64,000 nucleotides of DNA, from positions 372,001 to 436,000 of the forward strand of contig JAEVLN010000013.1 in the NCBI GenBank assembly GCA_018350325.1. The letters are read 5' to 3'. This document shows, piece after piece, positions 1 to 12,530 of the stretch; positions within the stretch are counted from its first letter, which is position 1, and each line of letters starts with the position of its first letter. The translations under genes and the position numbers were made by a program. The notes beneath the pieces are model-generated. The model made no database searches. It was not told the DNA's origin and saw nothing but the letters and a program-made list of their open reading frames with translations. The stretch is from Globodera rostochiensis. Taxonomy: Eukaryota > Nematoda > Chromadorea > Rhabditida > Heteroderidae.

Positions 1-340
1 AAAGATTTGGCTAATTTTTGGGATTTTTTTCAAATTTCCTTAAAAAATCCATAACTTTTTATGGGCCAAAGCTTATCGCAATCTAATTACTTAGTAAAAG
101 AGCTAATTTTACGCTCTACAAATGTTTACTTGAGTTCAAGTTTCTATCTTTGCTCACTCTTGAGTTATAGTGAAAAAACTGATTTTGGTTTCACCGACCA
201 AAGGGGGTACCCTTTGGTGGCCTTCAGCGCACATTGTCTGAGCCATAACTCCGCCAGTTTAGGTCCAAATCGAACAAACTTTTTTTTGTTAAAATCAGCG
301 TTTTTTTCTCATTTTAAACAGCTAATGTTTGCTGAATAAA
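1..340. repeat. Dispersed repeat block, partial copy 1
   Basis: AT-rich sequence that recurs with divergence near 2590-2900 and 5470-5770. Shared landmarks are a stretch about lack of stiff composition followed by 'ctaattttacgctctacaaa', then 'ctttgctcactcttgagtta', then 'gaccaaaggggg'. Short open frames cross it, but they differ between copies and carry no recognisable domain, so I treat it as non-coding repeat DNA. Confidence 0.7.
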
Positions 341-699
341 AGAGAAAAAGAAAAATTTTAATTTTCCCATTTTTTGACCTAAAATGTTTGAATCATATCT
401 TTGCCAGTTTTATCACCAGCTTCTCAAACTTTTTTTGGTTATAATCTGCATTTAATGCTTATTCTAAACATATAAACTTTGTTGCACAAAAGTGGAAAAG
501 AAAATTTTGACTTTTTTGCTTTTTTGACCTAAAATGTTTGGCTGAACTGCTTGAACAAGCTGAGCTGGTGCGTTGCCCCTTACAATGTTTTATGGCTGTA
601 ATGGTGCCGGCGGTATCTTGGATGTGCGCTAGCCGCCTTGCTCCCCCCCCCCCCTTGGGGTTCAGAACCGCCGGCCTGAAAATGTTTGTTTTACATTTT

Positions 700-1020
700 T
701 AAGCATAGAAATAGGACGAGTGGGCGGAGCCGCCCGCTGTTATGCGAGCGGGGGGAAGGTGGGCGGAGCCGACCGCTGTTAAGAGAGGGGGGGGAAGGTT
801 GCGGAGCTGATCGCTTTTAAGAGGGTGGGGGGAAGGTGGGCGGAGCCGACCGCTGTTAAGAGAGCGGGGGCCAGATGGGCGGCGGCCTCCCTACCCCCCC
901 CCCCCCCCCGACTGGCCGTTGTTAAGCGAGCGAGGGGAGAGTGGGCGGCGGTGCCGGCCGCCGATAAGCGCGCAGGGGGAGAGTGCGCGGCATCGCCCGC
1001 GGAAACAATCCAACGCACAA
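700..1020. repeat. GC-rich degenerate minisatellite
   Basis: Five to seven degenerate units of roughly 38 bp, each built around 'gtgggcggagccgaccgctg' followed by a G-rich run. They are interrupted by a poly-C tract near 890-910. Overlapping open frames on both strands are low-complexity products of the repeat. Confidence 0.65.
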
Positions 1021-1609
1021 GTAAAGCCCAGCTCTTCCTGCACTTGGAGGGCTGCTTTTTTTTTTAATCGAAAGAGGAGATCATTTAGAAACTTTTGAAC
1101 CGCGTCGATTCAAATCGCCCCAAAGAAAATTTTTTGCAAAATCGCTTCAAAGTTTTGAGGTGGTGGATTTTTTTGGGTTTTTTGATTTGAGCGTATTGAA
1201 GCCGAATGTGTAGCTGCTTGGCGTCGCTTACGAAAAGATGGAGCAAGCGCTGCTGCATCTTTTAAAAAAAAAATTGTGACTCTAGCACAAAGTTGAAGGT
1301 GTGCACGGCGCTGAGGCCGGTACGAGCTTCGAAAACCGGGCGCGCCGGGGCCCTCAGTAGTGTTAGGTGCAAGAGTGTTTTTTGAGGAGAAAAGTTTAAG
1401 CCTAAATAGGTTAGGGTGGGGTAGTTTGATATGCTGATTCCAGAAAAAAAAAATTTTTTTCTCTAGGACAAAGTGTCGACAAGTTATGTGACAAAGTGTC
1501 TAATGGCTGGGGGAGGGTGGGAATTGTTGTGGAGAGTTTGGGGCAAGTTAGAATTTGTTGTTTTTCACTTAAGACAAAGTGTCAAAAAAATGGACAAAAC
1601 GTCTAAAGT

Positions 1610-1779
1610 GGGCGAAGCCCGCACTAAGCGAGCGAAGCGAGCGTAGGGAAGGGTGGGTGCGGGCGAAGCCCGCACTAAGCGAGCGAAGCGAGCGTAGGGA
1701 AGGGTGGGTGCGGGCGAAGCCCGCACTAAGCGAGCGAAGCGAGCGTAGGGAAGGGTGGGAGGGCGCGGGCGAAGCCCGC
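1610..1779. repeat. 51-bp tandem repeat, three units
   Basis: Three nearly perfect 51-bp units begin at 1610, 1661 and 1712, with a partial fourth near 1764. Each unit contains the palindrome 'gcgggcgaagcccgc' and the inverted motif 'gcgagcgaagcgagc'. Because 51 is a multiple of three, the array is open on both strands (17-residue periodic peptides). That openness is a consequence of the repeat and not evidence of a gene. Confidence 0.85.
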
Positions 1780-1800
1780 AATATATGAAAAAAAATTTTT

Positions 1801-2945
1801 TACGGCATGCATAGCATTACGAGCCGCCTCTTTTGAGCTATCAACCATGCACAGCGTGATGCCGTGAGTCGAGCTGTGCCCAGCCAAAGTGCCAAAAACG
1901 GCACTGGCCTTCTCCTGGGTGGAACTCGCTTCATTTTATGCGCAGCCTCCTGAAACAAAGTCCGCTGGATTTGCCGTAAAATTTGCTACAACTCTTCTTC
2001 ACATGCCTGAACTGCTTGAACAAGTTGGAGTGGTGATTTGGTGCATGGAATGGTTTATGGCTATAATGACAATGGCGGTGACTTGGATGTGCTCTAGCCC
2101 CCCCTGGGGCCCCCTGGGGTTCAAATCCGCCCGACTGAAAATGTTTTTTTTTGCTTTTTTACGCAACAATATGCTTGGGAAAATATTTTTAATAAATATA
2201 AAAATTTTTTCTGCATTTTTTAAAATTAAATTTGCCTTTGTGGCGTCAAAATATGAATTGCTAAAAAAATAAAACTTCAAAAAAACACATTTAAATTTAT
2301 TTTTATTTCGTATAACAATGCGAAGCCTTCCGCAAAAATGTTTAAATTGCTTATTGAATATTCCTACATCCTCCGGAACAAATTGGGTTGCAATTTTCAA
2401 AAATTAAAATTTTTTCCAAATTTGCCCAAAATTCCGCTTCCTCAAATTTGAATAAAGATTTCAAAATTCATAACTCTCTTCAATCTCATGCTATTCACAT
2501 CAAATAAATCTTATTAAATGTAGAAAATTATGCTCTATTTTTAATGCCTAATACAATTTAGTCTTGCTTATTTGTAAAAAAGATGAAGCCAATTTTTCGG
2601 AATTTTTAAAAATTTCATTAAAAAATTTATAACTTTTTTTCGGGAGAAAATTTTCGCAATCTAATTGCTTAATAAAATAGCTAATTTTACGCTCTACAAA
2701 AGTTTACGTGAGTTCCAGTTTCTATCTTTGCTCACTCTTGAGTTATAATGAAATCAATGCTTTTGGTTTACCCGACCAAAGGGGGACCCTTTTGTTTGCT
2801 TCTCTGCAATTTCTCACAGCCATAACTTTCTCAGTTCTGGTCCAATTTGAACAAACTTTTTTTTGTTCGAATCAGCTTTTTTTTCTCTTTTTAAATATGT
2901 AAACATTGTTTAACAAATGTGAAAATTAAAAACTTTTTTTTGCAC
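1801..2945. repeat. Dispersed repeat block, copy 2
   Basis: Matches 4680-5830 along most of its length. Landmarks are 'cagccaaagtgccaaaaacg' near 1880 and 4774, a GGGGCCCC palindrome near 2102 and 4996, 'caaatccgcccgactgaaaa' near 2121, and 'tcctacatcctccggaacaa' near 2362. The same GC palindrome plus Cys-Cys-Gly-like flank also occurs near 7858. No credible coding capacity. Confidence 0.75.
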
Positions 2946-3026
2946 TTTTTGCAAAAAAATTTTTTTAAAAACCTCTAACTGGCTAGAGACAGCGTTCATC
3001 TATTCACAGACCTCCTCTATTCGCAG

Positions 3027-3053
3027 GCATGCCCGCGCGCCGACTAGTTATCT
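3027..3053. repeat. Short conserved repeat also at 4235-4261
   Basis: A 27-bp identical segment, starting 'gcatgcccgcgcgccgacta', occurs here and at 4235-4261. Each copy lies just upstream of a different minisatellite, so it may mark the edge of a mobile repeat unit. Confidence 0.6.
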
Positions 3054-3659
3054 CTACATAAAGAAATAGGGGCTCTCCAACACAAATCGATTTGCCAGCA
3101 AAAGTTGGCTGGATATACGGCTTAACGGTTGCTTGCAAAGTTGTAGAGGAGCTCGCGGTGCATCACAAACACCGCGGTCGTAAGGGTACTTTTGTGGCAA
3201 AATTTTCCACAAAAGTGATCAGAAGTTTTGATCAGTCAACTTTTTGACGCTTTTCGCGGTGTGCAGCCTGGCAGCGCATCTGCACTGAGAAAGTGTCGCT
3301 GGGTAAAAGATGCGGCCGGCGATGCCGGATCTTTTAAAAAAAAAATTGTGGCGATCAGACAAATTTGAAGGGGTGACCCCCCTTGTACCCCTGGCCCGAT
3401 CAGCATTTGATCAGTAGGGGCTCTGCGCGAGATTTGACTTTTTTTACCGTATCCGTCTCAAAACAGAGTTGGAGGGGTAGTTTGATGTGCTGATTACGAA
3501 TATGGTGGAAATTTTTGGGTCCAGACAAAGTGTCGACAATTTTTTGGACAAAGTGTCGAAATTGTTGCTGAGAAAGGTGAAATTTGGTAGGGCTAGGTAT
3601 TTTGCCGCGCTGTGCACGAATATAAAGGTCTTTTTTTTATCCAGACAAAGTGTCGACAC

Positions 3660-4125
3660 CCTTTGGACAAAGTGCCTAAGAGCGCTTGCCCGCCGTATAA
3701 GGTGGCGCGAGAGGGGAAGGCGCTTGCCCGGTGTAAAAGGCAAGGAGAGAGAGGGGAGTGGGGCGTGCCCGCCGTATAAGGCAGAGAGAGAAAGGGGAGT
3801 GGGGCTTGCCGGTGTAAAAAGCAGAGAAAGAGGGGGAGTGGGGCTTGCCCGGTGTAAAAGGCAGAGAAAGAGAGGGGAGGGGGCGTGCCCGGTGTAAAAG
3901 GCAGAGAAAGAAGGGGAAAGGGCCTTGCCCGCTCTAAAAGGCAGGGAAAGAGAGGGGAGTGGGGCTTGACCGGTGTAAAAGGCAGAGAAAGAGAGGGGAA
4001 GGGGCTTGCCCGCTGTAAGAGGCAGAGAGCGAAAGGGGAGGGGGCTTGCCCGCTGTAAAAGGCAGTGAAAGAGAGGGGAAGGGGCTTGCCCGGTGTAAAA
4101 GCCAGAGAGAGAGAGGGGAGAAGGA
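3660..4125. repeat. Purine-rich minisatellite of 45-50 bp units
   Basis: Eight to nine degenerate units carry 'cttgcccggtgtaaaaggca' followed by 'gagaaagagaggggagtggg'. The open frame at 3487-3897 is produced by the repeat and has no domain. Confidence 0.75.
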
Positions 4126-4639
4126 GGGAGAGAAAATATTAAAAAAAATATTTTTTAAAATATTTTTACAAAATTTATTTAAACCACAAAATTAAACCAC
4201 AAACTCGCTAGGCTCAGCCCTCTTCTATTCCCATGCATGCCCGCGCGCCGACTAGTTATCTGTATATAAAAAAAACGGGGAGGCCCATCCTAAATCAAGT
4301 TGGATCATCATCTCTTCCCGCATGTAGAGCTTAGCTTTTTTTTTTAATCGAAAGAGGAGCTCATTTAGAAACTTTTGAACCCCGCAGAATAAAATGACTA
4401 TTAACATTTATTTTTGGCAAAATGCCGTCGAACATTTTTAGCGCAGGTCCGCCCCTGTGCTGGCCGCCCTTTGACCCCCCCACAACTTTTTTGCGCGCAT
4501 CACCACCCAAATGGTACTGCTTACGCATACGTAGTGCACGGGACGGCGCACATTCTGCCACCCGCCCTGTACTTCTCCGACCGATGTGGCACCCGCTACG
4601 CTAAATGACTGAAAGTGCCGAAAATGGCACTTTTTTACT

Positions 4640-5830
4640 TTTCCCGGAATAGCGTGCGCAGCGTCCACCCTACCGCCAATTGTTCGCCCAACGAAATGTA
4701 CAGCTTGACGAGCTGCATCTTTTGAGCCATCAACCATGTGCAGCGCGATGGCACGAGCCGAGCTGTGCCCAGCCAAAGTGCCAAAAACGGCTTTGCCCTT
4801 CCCCTGGGTGGAACTCGCTTCATTTTATGCGCAGCCCCATGAAACAAAGTTCGCTGGATTCGCCGTAAAATTTGCTACAACTCTTCTTCACATCCCTGAA
4901 CTGCTTGAACAAGTTGGAGTGGTGATTTGATGGCTGAACTGTTTTATGGCTCAAATGACACTGGCGGTGACTTGGATGTGCGCTAGCCCCCCCTGGGGCC
5001 CCCTGGGGTTCAGATCCGCCCGACTGAAAATGTTTTTTTTGCCTTTTTTACGCAACAATATGGATGGGGAAATATTTTTAATAAATATTACAAATTTTTC
5101 TGCATCTTTTAAAATTAAATTCGTCTTTGTAGAGGCAAAATATGAATTGCTAAAAAAAATAAAACATCAAAAAAACACATTTAAATTCATTTTTGTTGCG
5201 AATAAAAACGCGAAGCCTTCCGTAAAAATGTTTAAATTGCTTATTAAATATTCCTACATCCTCCGGAACAAATTGGAACTCATTATACAAAAAAAAATTT
5301 TTCCCAAAAATTTGACCAAAATTCCGCTCCCCCAAATTTGAATAAAGCTTCCAAAATTCATAACTCTCTTCAAACACGTGCTATTCACATCAAATAAATT
5401 CTAATAAATGGAGAAAAATATGCTCTATTTTTTGTGGCTAATTCAATTCTGATTTGTTTGCTTGGAACAAAGATTATGCCAATTTTCGGGATTTTTTGAA
5501 AATTTCCTTAAAAAATCCATAACTTCTTTCTGGAGGAAATAATTTTGCAATCTAATTGCTTAGTAAAATAGATAATTTTACGCTCTACAAATAATTACTT
5601 GGGTTCAAATTGCTATCTTTGCTCACTCTTGAGTTATAGTGAAATAACTGATTTTGGTTTACCCGACCAAAGGGGGGACCCTTTTGTTGTTTTATGCGGA
5701 AGTTCTGAAACCCATAACTCCGCCAGTTTTGGTCCAATTTGAATAAACTTTTTTTTCTTAAAATCAAGTTTTTTTCCTCTTTTTATACATATAAAGATTG
5801 TTGGACAAATGTGAAAAATAAAAATTTTAA
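4640..5830. repeat. Dispersed repeat block, copy 3
   Basis: Diverged second full-length copy of the block at 1801-2945, in the same orientation and with the same internal order. Its right end runs into the 150-bp satellite, which shares the 'ccataactttggccatttga' type sequence, so the satellite may have been amplified out of this block. Confidence 0.75.
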
Positions 5831-5839
5831 TTTTTCAAC

Positions 5840-7140
5840 TTTTTGGTCAAATGTAATCAAGCCATAACTTTGGCCATTTGATCACCAGCAACTCAAATTT
5901 ACATTCATTAAAACCAGCTTTTTTTTCTCTTTAAATACATATAAAGATTGTTGAACAAATGTGAAAAATAAAAATTTGATTTTCCAACTTTTTTGTAAAA
6001 CTTGACTAAACCATAACTTTGGCCATTTGATAACCAGCAACTCAAATTTACATTCATTAAAACCAGCTTTTTTTTCTCTTTAAATACATATAAAGATTGT
6101 TGAACAAATGTGAAAAATAAAAATTTTAATTTTCCAACTTTTTTGTAAAACTTGACTAAACCATAACTTTGGCCATTTGATCACCAGCAACTCAAATTTA
6201 CATTCATTAAAACCAGCTTTTTTTTCTCTTTTTATACATATAAAGATTGTTGGACAAATGTGAAAAATAAAAATTTTAATTTTTCAACTTTTTGGTCAAA
6301 TGTAATCAAGCCATAACTTTGGCCATTTGATCACCAGCAACTCAAATTTGCATTCATTAAAACCAGCTTTTTTTTTCTCTTTTTATACATATAAAGATTG
6401 TTGAACAAATGTGAAAAATAAAAATTTTAATTTTCCAACTTTTTTGTAAAACTTGACTAAACCATAACTTTGGCCATTTGATCACCAGCAACTCAAATTT
6501 ACATTCATTAAAACCAGCTTTTTTTTCTCTTTTTATACATATAAAGGTTGTTGGACAAATGTGAAAAATAAAACTTTTAATTTTCCAACTTTTTTGTAAA
6601 ACTTGACTAAACCATAACTTTGGCCATTTGATCACCAGCAACTCAAATTTACATTCATTAAAACCAGCTTTTTTTTCTCTTTTTATACATATAAAGATTG
6701 TTGAACAAATGTGAAAAATAAAAATTTTAATTTTCCAACTTTTTTGTAAAACTTGACTAAACCATAACTTTGGCCATTTGATAACCAGCAACTCAAATTT
6801 ACATTCATTAAAACCAGCTTTTTTTTCTCTTTTTATACATATAAAGATTGTTGAACAAATGTGAAAAATAAAAATTTTAATTTTCCAACTTTTTTGTAAA
6901 ACTTGACTAAACCATAACTTTGGCCATTTGATCACCAGCATCTCAAATTTACATTCATTAAAACCAGCTTTTTTTTCTCTTTAAATACATATAAAGATTG
7001 TTGAACAAATGTGAAAAATAAAAATTTTAATTTTCCAACTTTTTTGTAAAACTTGACTAAGCCATAACTTTGGCCATTTGATCACCAGCAACTCAAATTT
7101 ACATTCATTAAAACCAGCTTTTTTTTCTCTTTTTATATAT
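5840..7140. repeat. 150-bp satellite, about nine copies
   Basis: The motif 'ctcaaatttacattcattaa' starts at 5892, 6041, 6191, 6341, 6492, 6642, 6792, 6942 and 7092, which gives a period of 149-151 bp. Units are about 95% alike. On the minus strand 6357-6941 stays open as a perfect 50-residue periodic frame, because 150 is divisible by three. I regard this as satellite DNA and not a protein gene. Confidence 0.9.
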
Positions 7141-7194
7141 ATAAAGAAAGTTAAGATTGGACTAATACTGACGCTGTTACAGAATTGTCAAAAA

Positions 7195-8625
7195 AGACAA
7201 AAAATACAAAACTTCAATTTTGTGTTTTTCCAAATTTTGAAATGATAAATTTGTTCAGTTTTTTACGGTGAATACAATTATAAATAAATTATTCAAATTG
7301 GATTAAAATTGACAAAGTTACAGAATTGTCAAAATGACCAAAAATACAAAAGTTCAAATTTGTGTTTTTTGAAATTTTAAAATGTTAAATTTGTTCAGTT
7401 TTTTACGGCGAATCTAACAAAAAAAAAATTATTCCAATCCCATCAAAACCTGGCGAGATATCGAATTACCAAAAAATGCTGTATATTATCCTCTGGAATT
7501 AATTCAAAGGAAATGGCTGCAGTGCTGGCCGAGGGGAGTTGCGATTCAGCGTCCGACCCGGCGACTTACGCAACGGTGAGCCTCCCCAGCATTGCCTGAG
7601 CCCCGCGGAAACCCGGTTGGCCCCCCGGAGGAGTATTTTCTACTCCTCCGGGTTTTTTTTTGATTATGCTGATTTTTGTTAGCGTCCGATTGACAAATTT
7701 TCGATTTTTTATCGCTCATAACTTTGGCTTTTTTGTGTTTTTTCAAATTTTTAAATGATAAATTGGTTCTGTTTTTTACGGCGAATCCAACAAAAAAAAA
7801 ATTATTCAGATTGGACTTCAACTCACGGAGTTACAGAAGTGTCAAACATCCTCCCCCCCCTGGGGCCCCCTGGGGTTCAAATCCGCCCGACTGTAAATGT
7901 TTTTTTTTGCTTTTTTGTGCAACAATATGCAAGGGAAAATATTTTTAATAAATATAACAAATTTTTCTGCATCTTTTAAAATTAAATTCCTCTATGTGTA
8001 GCCAAAATATGAATTACTAAAAAATAAAAAACAAAAAAATACAATTAAATTTAACAAAACTTCAAATTTGTGTTTTTTGAAATTTTTAAATGCTAAATTT
8101 GTTCAGTTTTTTACGGCGAATCTAACTAAAAAACAATTATTGAGATTGGTTCAAAATTGACGGAGATACAGAATTGTCAAAATGACCAAAAATCTAAAAC
8201 TTCAAATTTGTGTTTTTTGAAAATTTTAAATGCTAAATTTGTTCAGTTTTTTACGGCGAATCTAACTAAAAAAAAATTATTAAGATTGGTTCAAAATTGA
8301 CGGAGATACAGAATTGTCAAAATGACCAAAAATCTAAAACTTCAAATTTGTGTTTTTTAAAAATTTTAAATGCTAAATTTGTTCAGTTTTTTACGGCGAA
8401 TCTAACTAAAAAACAATTATTGAGATTGGTTCAAAATTGACGGAGATACAGAATTGTCAAAATGACCAAAAATCTAAAACTTCAAATTTGTGTTTTTTGA
8501 AAATTTTAAATGCTAAATTTGTTCAGTTTTTTACGGCGAATCTAACTAAAAAAAAATTATTGAGATTGGTTCAAAATTGACGGAGATACAGAATTGTCAA
8601 AATGACCAATAATACAAAACTTCAA
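7195..8625. repeat. 140-bp satellite and older diverged units
   Basis: Four close units of about 140 bp between 8055 and 8620 share 'cagttttttacggcgaatct' and 'cggagatacagaattgtcaa'. Older diverged units lie at 7195-7450 and 7740-7840. Between them, 7850-8000 is a fragment of the dispersed block seen at 2098-2260, including the GGGGCCCC palindrome. Confidence 0.8.
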
Positions 8626-9045
8626 AACACGCGTGCGCCTTCAGCTGCCATTTCCCTTCTTGTCACGCGTGCGCCACCAAACAAGAGGGAATTGTCATCA
8701 TTTTTTCCTTTCTCTCTTTTTCTCTCAAACTAACGTTGTCTCTCGCCGCTCACAGATTCTTTTCTCTGATTCACTTAAAGTGTCTTTTTCATTTTCGCGC
8801 CTTTTCGTCATCATTTTCATCCTTTCGTCACGCAAGTTTAAGCTTTTTATGTGTTATTTATTACCCTTTTTTAATTTTTCGAGTTTATTTAGCTGTTCAT
8901 CGAAAGCCGTAGTGAGCAGACAGGACGGCACTGTATGAACGAGGACCCAACATGGCTTCATTGTTGGTTTACCAATGTTTTGAACAATATTACTTGCTTT
9001 TTGTTCTTACAAATTTGAAACTGTTTAATTGCGTAATTGTATTCG
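8626..9045. other. No gene recognised
   Basis: Pyrimidine-rich sequence with two copies of 'acgcgtgcgcc' near 8629 and 8663. The open frames here (8633-8938, 8952-9137) have no recognisable domain and are rich in F, S and L, as expected from TC-rich DNA. Confidence 0.5.
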
Positions 9046-9049
9046 CTGT

Positions 9050-9800
9050 TTTCCTTTGTTTGCTTAACCGATTCTACGACTCTCCCTGGCCTGCTTCAAC
9101 TCTGCTTCAGCTCCACTTCCGCCTCTGGCGCCAATGATGCTTTTTCACGCAAGATGCGTACTTTTTTTTAACACTGAAAATGACTATTACTTTTTGCACA
9201 AACTGTTTTCATTTGTTTTGTTCTAAACCAAATTTTGCTTAAGCCCTTCACTTCGTTATACCGCAATTGTTCGAGCTTTTGCTGCTCTGCTTTACGCACA
9301 TTTTGGCTTTAGCAATGCATGTACGTTTCGTGCTGTTTCTAAAAATGTGCATTGAATTTATTAAATAAATATGTAGGATGTTTTTTTACTGTCAATAAAT
9401 ATTCTCCTTTGTACTTTTTAACACACACAGTTTTGTTTTCACTTTAAGGCTTAACTACTTCAACTCTCCCCGCCTTGCTTCAGCTCCTCTTCAGTCCCTG
9501 GCGGCACAAATGCATGCTTTTTAATGCAAGATGCGTTACTTTTTTTAACACTGAAAATGACAATCTTTTTGAATCAACTGTTTTATTTTTTTTGTTCTAA
9601 ACCAATTTTTGCTTAAGCACATCTCTTCTTTGTGCTCCAATTGTTCGACCTGTTGGTGCACTGCTCCACTCACATTTTGGCTTTAGCAATACATGTACGT
9701 TTTGTTCTGTTTCTAAAAATGTGCATTGTTGGATTTATTAAATATAATATGTAGTTTGTTTTCTACTGACAATAAATATTCCCTTTTGTTCCCTTCCATG
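9050..9800. repeat. Direct duplication of about 400 bp
   Basis: The segment 9060-9420 recurs, diverged, at 9460-9790. Shared order: 'cctgcttcaactctgcttca'-like sequence, then 'tttttaacactgaaaatgac', then 'ttctaaaaatgtgcattg', then 'caataaatattc'. No protein is evident. Confidence 0.7.
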
Positions 9801-9939
9801 CTGCACTGTCTCTCCTTCATGCACTGCTACAACCGTTACTTTTTTCTGTTCGCTGGCGCGCGCACGTACAGCTCCGTTTCCACAGCTTCGTCTACTCCGT
9901 TCATCTACATGTTCATCAAAAAACTGATTTTTGAAATGG

Positions 9940-10860
9940 TTTTGGTGTGGCAAAGCCTTAAAACACCGAAGTCCCAGCAAGGCCGAGGTCCTTGTGGCTG
10001 CTGAAGGTCTCTGGGCACGGCCGTCACGCGGATCACCCCGGTCTGCCTTGCTGATGGCCATGGGAGCGGAACACCCCCCAGGCGGCTCAGCGTTGGTAGA
10101 CCGCTTCCGGTCTGGAATCTACCTTTTTTGGTTAAAGATTCCGCGGGAGAGCGGTGAGACGTAGGCCCAGCCTCTGTTGTTTGAGACCGCATGTGATGAG
10201 TTTAACGACTCACTAATTGCACCGTTTTAACGCAGAGGTTGGTGAGGCTGTCCCTACTTTGGGAGTGTTGGCTGTGAAATCCCCTGGATCGGTCTGGCCG
10301 TAGCAAGTAGGGAGTACTGCTGCAGAAAACTCTCGAAAGCTTTCACCCACGCGATCTTTGATCTGCCCGGGTAGGCTGGATCCTTCCTCCGTGGTACACT
10401 AAAACCGGGAGGGTCGAACTCCGACCCTGAGGATGGAGTGGCCCCCGGCACAGCAGGGGAAACTCAGTCTAGGGTATTGCTCGTAGGCTTATAGAGTGTA
10501 TACCATAGCTGCAGTAGCCGAGCGATTAGGATGTTCAATACTCCCCTGATGCTCAGGCACCCCCAAGTAACACACCCGAGGTATGTTTACCGGCGGTGCG
10601 GAACACTCTATTCTGCTCCCGCGCTTGGTTTTGACCCTTGCCTACGGGTCCATGCTGCCGGCTGGCGGTGTGGAGGTCACTACCGGGTGTCGGCAGCGGT
10701 TTTTAGACGTTCTGTATACCCGGATGCAAAACCCAGAAGAGGGGGCAGGCATCTGGCACCTTAGGTATATGACACACGGGTTTGCCTGTTTAACCCCCAT
10801 ACGCGTCCTCGTCGCGTGTGTCGTCCACTCATTTCTCATTAGCGCATGCTAATTGAGTGA
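9940..10860. other. Unclassified GC-rich block
   Basis: About 0.9 kb of balanced, GC-rich, high-complexity DNA embedded in AT-rich repeats. Open frames on both strands are short and mutually overlapping, and none shows a domain. Base composition and lack of a long frame would fit the 5' untranslated part of a LINE-type retroelement or a structured non-coding element. I cannot assign it. Confidence 0.35.
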
Positions 10861-11449
10861 ATGAGGCCAAGTATGGTGAAAAACAGGACTCCCAAAATGC
10901 TACTATGCTACAAATCCCCCTATTTCAACTGCAATCTCCAACATCCGTCTCCATATTACACAACACTGCAATTTAAAGACACCAACCTTTTTCCCCGCGT
11001 GCTCGTAAATAATTCTCCCACATGCTTTTCTTTAATATGTTTTACGATGTCCCTTTATGTTGTTTAAAGTGCTGATTCACCCATTTAATCCATTTACATG
11101 CATTCATTTAAAACTAAATTTCTTTTTTTTTAGCCCAGGTATAATTCCAATTGCTATTTGCTACTAATAATTTTTATTTGACAGCTTTCTTTCTTGCTTT
11201 CAATCTCTCTCTGCTTGCTATCTTTTGGTATGCAAATCTATTGAAATTTCTTTACCAATTGAGTCTTTTTTCAGATCACATCGCCTGCTCATCTTTCCGT
11301 TCATTTCTCTACCCTTCTCCTGCCCTTTATTTCTTTCTTTCTCTTTAGCGTCCTCCTTCCCCTCCCCTTCCTTTTTTCCTTCCCATCATTCTTCTTTCCC
11401 TTCCCTCCCCCATTTATCCCAAACAGCCCTCTTTAGGGCTAAATTCTCC
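10861..11449. other. No gene recognised
   Basis: AT- and TC-rich sequence between the GC-rich block and the transposon. It contains a CCTT-rich tract at 11345-11410. I see no gene in it. Confidence 0.5.
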
Positions 11450-11457
11450 ATCTATCA

Positions 11458-12530
11458 TGCCCCGTCTGATGTACTGCTCCCCGGAGCGTCGACCATCGCT
11501 GACCAAAGCGATCCCTTCTGGTCTGCCATCGGACATAAAGCTGTCCGTTTTCAACGAGGCCATCCCTGTAATTATATAACATTTATTACAAGTTATTTTA
11601 ATTATTTGCTATCAAATATGCAAATCAAAAGCCATTTAATTAATTATTAATGTTAGTAATCAGTATAAATGTGCATTTTTATAATCATTAGGGACGCAAT
11701 TGGCGTGCGGACTGCAATCGTGCGAACGATTTGCTCGCCATGATTGCCAAGGGCAACAAGTCGCACATCGCTCACTTGCGCAACTTGGTCGCCGACATCT
11801 TTGTGTATAAGTTGGAGGCTGATCGCGAGTCCATGCACCAGCGTGGTCAAGGCATCGCCATCCCGGCTGCCATCCGCAATGGTTGGACGGAGGGGGACGC
11901 GTGGGCCGGCATTGAATTGCCAGCGAAGGACCCGGTCGCCTTCGAAAAATGGCTCGAGAAACGAAAGCCCCTCGTGTACGATTTCTTTGCACATTTTATT
12001 TATATTAATATAATGGCCAAACCATTAAATAAGTTACAGCAATTCCACGCGCCCCGTTGGCTACGCGCCAATCGCTGCCACCCCGAAGACAATCCCGGAA
12101 CAGCGCCCGATCTTAATCGTCAATGGCCACGACAAGCTGTCATGCCATGTCGAAACCCGTGGCGGCAAGATTTTCTTGCGCAATTATGTCAATGAGAAAA
12201 AGGTGTCTAAAACGAAAGCAAGAAAACCCTGTATTTTTATTCTTAGACCACTCAAAAGCCACGCATGCAAACGCCGATAGGCCTTTGCCCAATCGAAACA
12301 CCGCAAATGGCACCAATGCGCCCCCAAAGAGCTATGGATTGCCAACCTGGACATGCCGAACAAGTGGCAAAAAATGATTGGCAAGTCATCTGTCCAAAGA
12401 CGAAAGCAGCCAAATGTCGCCAGAAGGATTCTTTGCTTTCGCCCAACCTGCCGTCGCGGATGCCATTGCTGAACACTATTTGGGATACTTTGAGTTTCCG
12501 CCATCGAGTGCGTTAAAAGTTTTGTAATTC
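11458..12530 (+). CDS. Upstream Helitron-associated exons, unknown product
   Basis: Coding-like segments read from an ATG at 11458 to a GT donor near 11571, continue from an AG acceptor near 11692 as a frame ending about 11975, and resume after an acceptor near 12039. The third segment, about 12040-12204, encodes a stretch containing 'RPILIVNGHD' and 'GGKIFLRNYVNEKK' and ends at a GTGTCT donor. A later segment near 12416-12525 reads 'MSPEGFFAFAQPAVADAIAE'. I recognise no family. The segments could be the first exons of the transposon polyprotein or a captured host gene. Frame changes between segments may be introns or decay, and the coordinates are approximate. Confidence 0.4.

Noticed and set aside
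6357..6941. 194-residue open frame with 50-aa repeats
   Set aside because: It is the 150-bp satellite read in its open frame; period divisible by three explains it.
5840..8620. CRISPR array
   Set aside because: Units are contiguous satellites without unique spacers, in a eukaryotic genome.
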